Below, one piece after another: positions 22,131-34,100 of a DNA stretch of 64,000 nucleotides. Numbering within the stretch: position 1 is the first letter of the stretch; each line of letters opens with the position of its first letter. The DNA lies in the NCBI GenBank assembly GCA_036583965.1, contig JAZBQD010000015.1:89577809-89641808 (forward strand). Reading direction: 5' to 3'. A program made the translations under genes and the position numbers. The stretch is from Prunella strophiata. Taxonomy: Eukaryota; Chordata; Aves; Passeriformes; Prunellidae. The notes beneath the pieces were generated by a model that was not told the origin of the DNA, made no database searches, and saw nothing but the letters and a program-made list of their open reading frames with translations.

Positions 22131-25100
22131 CTGAAAAGAGAGATGTATTAGTTTTCTCCTTTTTCTCAATACCATCACATATAACCTCTCCTTTTGTATC
22201 AAATTATCATGAAAATACACTCCTTTTGTTATCACAAAAAACCCAAAAACATCCCTAGAACAGACAAATTGCTGTCTTGTGCCTTTGCTGATAGTGACAC
22301 AGGACACTGTGTTGCTTGTCTATGCATAAGACACAGACACAGCAATTCTAGATAGCCATGTATCAACATCTCTGAGTGAAGCTACAAGAAAATTAAGTTA
22401 CTTTATTAACTAACACTAAGTGAACCTCACTTCTACAGTTCCATTTTTAGTTTCAGGGCAAGAAAAAGTAATGAAACCTGATTTTTTTTTTACAAATTAC
22501 AGAGCTCAGATTGGACAATAAACCCTCTATCATAAGTACAGTAGATAAGGGCTGATCTTCAGCACAGCAGACTCAAAGGCAACATCATCGTAACTGTACC
22601 ACCAGGACAGAGAAAAGCTATTAGTCTTCATTCTCTTTTGCCTTAGCTGCCTTTGCTTTTGCTGAGCTTGTACAACCTCATGTGTTGCTATCTATGAATG
22701 TATGTGGCCAGTGCCTGGATTAGAGTGCATCTGGTAGCCAAGGTTGTAATTCAAAGTAAAATCATAGCCTTCAGAGTACAAGTCATTAAAACCTATGATA
22801 ACCTTAATTCTAGTTATGCTTACCAAAGAAATGCATATGAAAAGTAGTGGCATGCTAAGAAAATCTGAAGCAATTATTTTTTTAAAGAGGGAAACACAAG
22901 GGGAAAAAAAGCCCTAACCAAACACCAAAGGTTTACGTTTAGGTGAGCAGTAAACTTTCAATATTATACAAAAAGCTACTAAAACTGGTTTAAGAGGATG
23001 CCATCCCAAGCTGAAGGAAAACCCCCCCCCAACCCAGAGTATTTTCTAAATGATAAAGTCTTTACCTCTTTGACTGTTTTTTTAATGAAGTCTTTTCTGT
23101 CAGATAAATCGTAACTAGGATATTTTTCATACACCTACAGAAAAGTAAAAACAAAACAAAAACATAAAACAAACTTCAGATTACTTTTATTCAACAGACT
23201 GTATGAATAGAAGAAGCTTAAATGCAATTAGGGCAAAAACTGATGTTGGTGCTTCTAGTACTACAATTGCCAAAATGCCCTCTGTTAATTAGGGAAAGAC
23301 ACAAGCTTATTTTCCTGTCCTTATTTTGACCACATAAATATTTAAATGCATGTACTCTTTTATGTTTGGTCACTGACTAAACTGCTACTGTAATTTCTTC
23401 ACATCAACAAACTGAAATGCCTAGCTTGCCACGTCACACAAGTAAGAATTCTCCAATTTTTGTTCTAAATGCTCTCTTTAAGTAGTCAGATAGCCCTGCA
23501 TTAGTGTAGGAAGCCAAACAATTAATGAAAAAATAAATAAGCCTTGGTATTTTATAGTAAGTAAAACCATGATCCTTTCAAGAGACTAACAGAAGAGCCA
23601 ACGTATTTGAGTGCTATTGTACAACTACTCTTTGCTTAACAGGGTGGGAGAGGACCAAACAACAAAAACCAGATGCCAACACTGACAACCAATTCAGAAT
23701 ATTTTATTTCAGCATACCAAATTTCAGATTTCTAAAATACCTATAAATATGAAAAGAAGTTACATACTGTTTTCTCGTAACTTCTGGTTTAGTTTTCTCA
23801 AGACAATTTCTTGAAATTACCAGGAAAACCAAACATGTGAGTTAACCAGAAAACATAAAGGTAACTGTGCTGTTTGTGTTTTGGTCACTTTTCCCCACCT
23901 TTCTCTTTTCTGGCCACATGATTCCCACCTGTACTGACAATTAATGGATTTCTTGCTTAATTGTTTCAACTCACTAACTCAGCTGAGAGCTATTCTGATA
24001 GATGCTGACAGGAGACAGCTGAGTGGACTTACAAAGAGAACATACAAAGAATGAGTGTGCAAGGTGAGCAGCAGAAATGTACAGAGCACAGGACACAGCG
24101 CTCCCCTATGGACAGCAGCAAAGCTGCTGCACTGTCTAAACATGTCAGATATTTGCACAGTCACACATGGTACTTGGTTTGGAGGTAATGCTGCCACATC
24201 CCAGGCAGCTAATTTTAGTATTTCCCTTTTAATGCTGACATCAGTGTTGCATATCTAAAGACTAAAGCTCTCATTGTTATAGCTATCAGCAAATAAATAA
24301 ACCAATGCAAAACTATTTCATTTCTGAACAACAGAGCAGAGTTCAAGCCTCCATTTCTGAAATGATGGTAAGTCAGTTCACAAACAATCCACTACCTATA
24401 AAGAGACTGCAAAATTCTATTTACCTCCTTGCAGATTTGTTTCATTGTAACCTCCTCCAAATTTGCATTGGCCAACAAATTCTTGACAGTTTCCTTCAGT
24501 TCTTCATCTGTGGGTGGTTTCTTCAGTTTTTTAATTAAAGGTTCATCATCTGAACTATCCTCAGACTCGCTTTCTAAATATGAAGAACAAATTGGATTGT
24601 TATAGGTTTTCAGTTTGTCTGTTTTCTCCCTTAAAAATAGAAGCCATCAGAACTTTCAACAAACATCGAATCCAGATGTTTTCCTTTAAAATAGACATCT
24701 TGCTAGAGTATCCATTTAAAAACAAAGCTAATGTCATCAGTACTACATTTATTTATGAATTTGTGTAATTATTGATGAACCATCAGTTTACAAATCAACA
24801 AGAACTCTAAAAAGTATGGGACTAATTTCATCTATCAAACTAAAGAAAAAGACTTATTACAACAATTCTATTTCAGGTATTATGGCCCTAAGAAAATAAA
24901 AAGTAATTATTTCCTTTAAGAAGGAGTTTATATTTCTTTTTTCCCCTAGCAGTGTCACACACTAGGCTCTTGTGATTTTGCAAACTTACTGTCAGAAAGC
25001 ACAATGAGAAGAGAACAAATAGGGAGAACTTGGTAAGCAAAGTTAAGTGAAGGGGCACAGGACACTCCTACAATCTTTTCCAGCAGAAAATTAATTAGAC

Positions 25101-28100
25101 TGAACGATTCCAACATCCACACAGTGTGTCTACTGCCAACAAGACAAGATTCAGAACAGATGCCAAACAAACTAGATAATGACCTTACAGACTGACCTAC
25201 TTAGCATTTTGATTTTTGCACCACAAACATAAACTGAAAACAGAAATGCAGGAGGAGTAAATAAGAAATTACAAATATATTACATACCTAACAGGAAAAA
25301 CACATATATAACATTTGTGTGTATATACATATATGCTGATGATAAAATACGGTGTACACACAACACAGCCACATTTAGAAGTCAAACTGAAAATACACTG
25401 TGTTCAGCACAGGCCAATTGATTACTCTGCTGAGAAATAAGGCTATGAAAGAAATTTATCATAATTCTATGCACGAGAGTTCACCTGCACCTTCTAGCAA
25501 AGTGCTGACAAGAAGGGTAACTAGTCTGACCTGATGCTTGTGCTGTAGCATGCACGTGACAGTGCTGGCATTAAAGGAAGTACTTTTGCAGTATGGATAT
25601 AAACTGCATTAGTAACTCTGACTACAGTTGTGACAGACCTGGCTGCTATTGCAGAGTGTCGAGAATTTAGGGTGGGAAAGGACTCTGGAGATCATCTGGT
25701 ACCAAAGCTGCTACTTGGAACAGGGCCAACATGGAGCTGGTTACTTGGACCCCCTGCCAGGCTGCTGTCCAAACATCTCCACCAATGGGGATTCCACTGC
25801 TCCTGCAGACCCCATTGCTGTGACCACCCACATGGTGAAGTTTCTTCCCCTAACAAGTAACTGCAGTGTCCCTGCTGGCAACTTGTGCCTGTTGCCTCCC
25901 ATCCTCATCCTCACCCTCCAAGCAGAGCCTGGCCCTGCCTTCCCCATACTCTCCCATTTGGGAGTTGCAGACTGCAGGATGATCTCCCCCTTCATCTGTC
26001 TCTTCTGCAGGCTGAACGGGCCCAGCTCTCTCTGCCTTCCATCCTCCACCCTGTGCTCCTGCCCCCTCACCACCTTGGTGCCCCTCCACTGGACTGGCTC
26101 CACGATGTCCCTGCTTGCCCTGCCCTAGGGAGCCCACAGCTGGCACTGCTGCCCAGGCCAGCTCACAGGTGCTCAACAGGGTGCCAGTCACCTTCTGAGC
26201 CACTGGCCCCACACTTGCTGCATGAGTCCTGAGTGCTGTCAGTGCTCCTTATCAGGAGTGCCCATTGCTGAATGTCCCCCATGAGCTGTCTGCAAGAACC
26301 ATCTGCCCCTGCCCAGGCCCTTTTCAGCAAATATGCCTGGCAAGACAACCCTGTCTTCACCCTCACTGCAATCTTTACAGAGTTATTAAGAAACTCAGTG
26401 TCTGTACCTTCATGCCCATCCTGAGACATGAGAAAACCAAGTGCAAATGGATGCATGGAGAAAAAAAACCCACTATCAAACTGCTGAACCAAAGACACAC
26501 ACATGGGATACACACCACTGGATCAATGACAAGATTTGCATAAGGGCACTGTACAGGCCCAAAAAGAACTTCACCAATGGTTCTTCCAGCAAAATGGAGA
26601 ACTTGGCTGATACTTTCAGTTTATATGCAAATAAAAACTATACACATGCACACAGCAGGAAATACTATGAAATATATCCAAACCAATAGCTTTTTTTATT
26701 AAATACCGTTTCAAGGAAAGAAACATCAAGTAGCAAACCAACAACTTACCAAATTCCATTTTCTGTGCAAAAGCTTGCTTTCTAATAACATGCCATTTAA
26801 GCTACAGGGCAATGTATGATGAAAGATTTAAAGCATTTACCTTTTCTAGAACTGTTCTGGTTTTTCTTAGTAGTGCTACTGTCTGCCTTCTTGACATTTG
26901 CACCCTTCACAGCTTTCTTGGTTTTCGAAGTAGTCTTTTTAGATCTTTCTCTTTTAGATGCTTTTCTTGGGGGCTACAAAAAAAAAAAAAAAAAAAAAAA
27001 AAAACAAAACGTCAGAAAACTAAAGTAATGGGTAATATTTCTACAATCCATACCTCTTTTCCATAAAGGAAAATTTTCCACTCTGAGGACAATTTACTCC
27101 ATGCCCAAGTTTCCAACAGAGCTGGTGCAACAAAACAGATACAGTGCTTACATCCTTCTAACTCTAGTATATCAAAAGCTGTCATAAACCTAACTCTTCT
27201 AAAAAATGATACAATCTTAAAGCTGTACAAATAGATATTTTCCATTTAATCAGGTCCTATTTTCAAACTAATTTGACAAACCAGTGCTTTTGTAATAATT
27301 ATGCTTTTATTCCATGCACCTAAACTTCAGTTTCTGAAGACTTCAGTACCACTCAGACATTGCAGACATACCTAACTCCTACCTTTTGAAAGAAGGCAAA
27401 GATGACCCAGTTAGATCAATAGAGTTTACTGTTAGGCCTTTTTTGTTAGTAGGAATTTTGTTTGTTTGGAGGGTTTTAGATTTTTGGGTTGTTTTTTTTT
27501 AAAATAACTGAGTTCTTGGAAATATGACAACAACTGCCTCTGAAACAGATATTCCTCTCCTCACAGTAGAAAGCCTGTTTTCCTGAAGAAATTAACACAT
27601 CTGTCAACTTTTAATATTTCAGCCCTCTTTCAATTTGCCATTTATAAGTAAAGAAAAAGGCACAGTAAGAATTAAGGTTGTTTCATGTAGACATAGGAAT
27701 GTCCTTGAACCATCTTTTTACATTAAACCCAACACTCATCAAAATGACCCCAGCAAAACAAACTGTTAAGTTACATTAACTGCCTTTCAACAAAAGATTG
27801 CTACCATTTCCTATAGCTCAGGCTATTAACCTAACAGCCTGTCACACTTCCATTGCAACAGACAGAATGTAACCCAAGTAAACAGTGGCTTTATACTGCA
27901 GCCAAGGGTTCCATAGCTTCCATAAAGAATATTCTTGGACACCAGCAGTTTGACTAATTGCACTTTGTTGCAGGGGTCTGATAAGGTGTAATGGTTTTAA
28001 ACTGAAGGAGGGTTGGTTTAGAGGAGAAATAAGGAAGAATTTCTTCTACAATGAGGGTGGTGAAACACTGAAACAGACTGCCCAGAGAGGCTGTAAATGC

Positions 28101-31100
28101 CCATTCTGGGAAACATTCCAGGTGTAATGATCTGATCCAGCTGATGTCTCTGCTCACTGCAGGAGGATTGCACTAGATGACTTTTAAAAGGTTTCTTCCA
28201 ACCCAAACTATTCCATGATTTGATGCTTCTTGCCTAGTATGCAAGAAGTTTTAAAGAAAACACGAAACACAATGAGATTAAGACACTTCAGAGATTGCAG
28301 GGATCTTTCTAAGGCTGCTTACTTTAAGAATGTAAGAGAGAGTTTAAGATATAAAATCCAGGAGGAATATGGAAACAAGATCCCAAACCAATGCAGTCAG
28401 GTAGGTCAGTGACTCCTAACTGAACTCAAAGTTAAGTCCTAGGTATCAAATCAAACACTGCATTATGAAATGACAATAAAATCATCACAAGATGATATAA
28501 GAAATACAATAAATTGCATTTTAGCAATCCTGGCTGCCCCAAAATGACACATAGGAATGGTTATATAATGTGCATACATACACCCAAGAACCAGAACTTT
28601 TGCCTTTTATCTAAATGATACATAAAATTCAACACACTAAGAATTTAAGAAAACCTCTTATAAATTGCAGATGTGTTCCCCTTTCTTTCAGTTAAACATC
28701 ACTTGCTCCCCAACTCTGTGTTCCAAGAGTTACCAATTCATAGCAATGACATAATGTTGAAAAACAAGCAAAACAACTCATTACCTCATCTTCACTTTCT
28801 TTTTCTTCTGAAGATTCATCCTTTTCCTTTTTTTCATCTTCTTCACTACTGGATTCATCTGACAAGATCTCTGGGTACTTGGTTCGTTTCGCTTTTCTTG
28901 TTGTTCCAGAGCTAGTGCGCTCTTTTTTGCCACCTTTGCTTTGTGTTTTTTTGGACTTTGGCAACGGCTGAGAGACAAGAGATGTGAGTGATTCAAGTAG
29001 GAATACAATTATTTTACAATACAAGAATTTCAAAAGATAAATTCTTTCCAATCATGTCAAAGAGTAGTAAACAAATATGGAGGTGTCTTAACACAACCCA
29101 GGACTATTTTATGAACATTTAAGTCATAATATTTTGCAACAAGCAAATATTCACTATTGAGACAGGGTTGAGCAAAATGAAATTTCAGTTCTAAGCTAAG
29201 TGCATCTCTTCCCTAAGCAAACAAATCCTCAAAGAGAAGGGAAGCAAGAAAAGTTACTTCTAGATTGTTCTTTTACCTACCAATCCATAAAACAAGCCTT
29301 TTCTTTTGGTAACAAGTCACCTGACAACTCAGAAGACTTAAAGGCAAGAATTTTGTCACATCTTATGCAAACCTGCATTTTGCTGTAACTCTGTAATGTG
29401 ACCCTAAAGCAGCATGCCGACCTCTTATTCACATCACTTCCCAGTGTTTGCTGGGAGTAGATTTAGTTCCCTGAGCAACAGTGCAACTATTTTAGTATTA
29501 CTTTTAGATTAAAAACTGAAAGTCCAAGAAGATTAACAACAGAGTTTAGCAGTCTTGGCAGTGGCACTCTGCTGTATTTGGCAAATGTATGTTATCACAT
29601 TTGGACATCACCAAATGGAATTTGTTGCGGGGTACAAAACCAGTGCACTAGATTCGAACACAGGTAACATCTGACACTTTGATTTTCCTGTCCTTTCATG
29701 TATCTATTCTCCTCCACCCACAGAGCAGAGGCTAATTGGTATTTGGGAATGAATATCCTAATTAGCTCCATGTGTTGAACTCACACTTCTGTGCACTATG
29801 AGAGTGTAATGGGTACACCCACACGTAAACAGAATTTCTATTTAAGCCCTCACCCCATTATGGATGCCTGCAGTAGTAGTACTACTCTCTTTCAAGAAGT
29901 CACTCCTACTTCAGTAAGTTAGAGTAGAAATTGTATTATCACTGGAAGCAAGCAAACAATGAGCAATAGAGAACAGATACATTTTCCATCAGAACAGAGC
30001 TATAAAAGCAAGCTTAAAAACCTGTATCTCACCTTGCCCGAAGACTTTGGATGCATTAGGAAGTTTAATATTCTGGTTACGAGCTCACTATTGACTCCTG
30101 ATCTTTCCAAGTCAAGAACTTCACAGATACTTTTCAACATTGCATTTCTAAATCTGTAGGGGAAAAAAAAAAAGAAAATAAAAAAGAGATTCATGTATCA
30201 CATACTAAACAATCAACTGCTAGAAGCTGCTGTCTGGTTTGTGTCTGCCACCTGACAATATATATACACAGTCAACTACACTCCCAGTCTTATCTATGGT
30301 TAAGCAAAGAATCACCACTATATTACATAAAGCAAAATAAAACAGAATTCCCAAATCTGTATGTCTGCATAACAGGATATTTTAAAAAGTTAAGGGATCA
30401 TAGTAAAAAAAGTATTGCATTCTTTATGATCTATCTGAATAGTAAGGTTCTGCAAAACAGTTCTTGAGCTTTGTCCATCTTGTTCAATGCTGTTAAAATA
30501 TGACATGCAAGTGTGAATACTGGGCAGAAATCAACCACAAAGGCAGAATAAATTAACAAACTGATCAACAGTTTGTGTTCCACACAGCTACAAACAGCAG
30601 CAGAAGTTACCACAGTCAAGCAAGCACATAGGGCTCTGCATTTTCATATGCAACCCAAGGCAATCATGTTTCAGAATATTTGCTGCTAGCAGTTGTTTCA
30701 TATGGAAAATATGAAAAACTTGTGCAAAATTACTTCATTTTGCAGCCTTTTTTTGGTAAGGGGAATTAGCCAATTAAACCTTTGGGAAACGGTCAAAATC
30801 CCTATCTGGAGATATAGTTTGTCTTGTAGATTGCCATGTATTTGACAAACCATACTCCTAGAAAACTGCATATCTGAAGAAGAAAAATTTGGAATTCCAA
30901 ATTCTGGAAGCCTTTCCACTATCAGCAAACAGGCACTAAAAAAACTCCCAAGTTTTAAAATTGATTGTATAGATGTTACTAGTTCTTTCATTTGTTAGGA
31001 CTAGAAACACAAATATGCAAGGGCATTTAAAACCCTTTCAAGTCCAGACTTAAACTAAGTTGGAGCAGCTTCTCCTGTTGATGGAAAAGGGACTTATGAA

Positions 31101-34100
31101 GGGAGCCAGTAAAAAAGAAAAAAAAGTTTCTGAGACTAGTTGCTACAGCAATTCTAGTATGTTTAATATATAATAAGCAGAAATGGATTTGCTTCTGAAG
31201 GAGGAAGGTTTTGAGACATAGAAGGATGCAGGTTTGCACCATAAATAAAGTACAATGTGTTCACAACACTATGCTTGCCCCGGGGAAAAAATGGTTTCCT
31301 CTCAGTAGACAGAGGAATCTACTAGTAAGTCAGGAATGTAAGAATTGTTAATGAAATGTTCACAATGTAACTCTTAATACATTTTAAGCTGTCTTAAGAG
31401 ACCAGTTTGTGTGATTAAAATGAACTCTAAAAAATTGTCGAGCTCTACTAAACAGCCACCTGGCTTATAGTTTAAATTTAATCTCAAGCAAAACTGTGGA
31501 AGAAAAAAAAAGAAAAAATAGAGTGCACAGCATGAGTCAAACTATGTTAACTATCAAGAGTTCATTACTTTTTTAACATTTCTTCCTTCTTTTTATATTG
31601 GTCACTTCCTTTTTCAAATGGAAACCCACTGAACTGACCCACATTCTTCTTTAGGGATGCAACCTAGAACAGAGCACACAGATTACTTTTCATTGCAAGC
31701 AGTTTAAAAAATTTCATCAAATTACATTTGTTAACCTTTCATACAAGAAAAATCTGTTCTAGCATTTAGCTTTCTGTTGACAAAGCTATACCTTTTAAGT
31801 TATAACCTAAATGGATTATGCCTTTACTTATCTCATGACAAAGTACAACAATTAAGTTCAACTTCTTGTGACTGTGGTACTTTTATAATAACTTACTAGA
31901 CAAAGTCATCTGCCATTTCAAGCTCAATTAGAATGAACTGCATGATGATTTCTCATTTAGAATGTACTGCATGATGATTTACAGGCTTGCAAAACTACAT
32001 TATGAAGCTTGTTGCATGCTTTGTATCATGTAATTTATTACAAAATAGAGAATTTTATTTTTTATTCTACATTCTGCTGAAGTACATTTGCTTTACTAGC
32101 TATTCTGAAGTCTTACATAGGACCATGACTATATTTTTGAATCTTCTACTAGTACGACCAATTTTTGCATTTATGTACCACCCAATCTACAACTTCCACC
32201 ATTACACCTGATGTCCCATCTAGGTTGAATTTCCATTGCAACAGCCCTTATAATGGGAAAATTACTCCCATCAGGATCACAAATGTATGTAAGTCTTTGG
32301 TTTCACTTCATCTCCTTTTACCAAAAAAGAAGAGTTGGTAAAAAGCAACCCCAGATCTCTCTATCTTCTGAGATCTTTATAACACTATCAAGAATAATTT
32401 GAACTAGCTTTCAATATACAAACAAACAAATTCTACAAATTTTGTTTCTGCTGTTTCTCCACTACTTTATAATCTTATCAAAGCTGAGCTCCTTTCCCAA
32501 AGAGCTTTGTCCAGCACCTAAAGAAAATTTGCAGATGGTAGGGGTATGCTTTATTAAAAATGTTAATTACAATTAAAAGCACATACAAGTACGTGCATAC
32601 AAGACAAGATCATGACCTTCACTGTATTAAACAGCATTCTGAGTTCCCAAAAACTGATTTAGTTCTGACTAAAACCATACTGATATATTCTTTTACTGAA
32701 TACTTGTGGCAACAGATCATTCTTTGCCACTTAAGCAAACATTGCATGGGAAGCAGTGGTCTGAGAATTAGAGCTAGCACACATCCATACTAGTAATATG
32801 CAATTTCTGGTTTCTGTGTTAACTGTTCAAGTCTCCAAAATACACTAAGATATTTTAAAAAGTACCAATAATTATAGTAAACATATAGAAATAGTACATG
32901 TAAATCTGCCTCAATTTCACATTTTGCTCCATTAGCAAGGAAAATGGGTAATATTTTCTCTGAAATTTTAGGCAAAAGCAGTGATATATAAACCACTCCA
33001 AGAAAGATTTGCCATTATATTTTAAGTGTCATCCTTAAATACAAAATGGACAATATAATATTTTAATTATCTTAAAAAAATTGTTATAAAATCTTAGTTA
33101 TTTTTATCACCTTTATCTTTCTACTGCTTAGTGCAAACAAAGAAAAATACTATATAAGCAGCAATGCATTAATACATGGAGTATTTTGAGTGTTATTTGC
33201 ATGTCAGCAGCTTTTAGCTTTTATGTGAACCATAAATTATTTCCAACTCATCTTTGTAAGGGAATCCACCATTCCCTCATTAAAAAAAAATCAAATCTAC
33301 ATTCAAGAGACTTTTGATTTAGTGCACCCTGCCACAGGATTTTTATAGTAATAGAGTTTATAGGAGCTAAAAGGAGGCAGCTTACTTAACTGGTCCTGCA
33401 AATACCCATTTTCTAAGTAGCTTGTAATAAACAGCCCTTAAGAAATAGATCAATATGTGCAAATGTAAAAATCTGCATTACAAACATTTTCACTATACAT
33501 AAGAACTAATGGATATACAAGATTGAAATTCTTACAGTGCCTGGCCTGTTGTAGAGGAGTTTGTGCAGGTTCCGAAGTTCGTCTGTCTTCTTTTTACTCA
33601 AAAAGAACTGTATCCTCTCAATTTCACAGAGTTTTTGTCCTTTTCCTGAAACAATTAAAATAATTTATGCTATTCATTACATTTGTATTTACCTGTATGT
33701 TTATAACTTAAAGTTTCTACTGCCTTTATTTTTTTTTTAAGCAAAGAAGTTACTTAAAAACAGCATTAGGCATTATAACAGGTCAAACATTAGGCAGACC
33801 TTTTCCTATCAGTTAGGCATCCTGACAGGCTCTTTACCTGCCTTACTCAATACCACTTAGATCAGAGTAACTAGGATATGGCATTTCCTTGTATTCTGGC
33901 TGCTCCTGCCTTTGTTAGTAGTGCTGAGGTACCAAAGATCCTATTCCAAGTAAGTTTAAATATCATGTAACTTTTACAGTTTAAACTGATGCTACAGAAT
34001 AAAAGAAGGGTTTTCATATAATAGCCTTATTGTTTTAAAAAGGATCATGACTCATAAACTAGGTCTCACCTACAACAAATTAGTAATTTCATCTTTTTAG

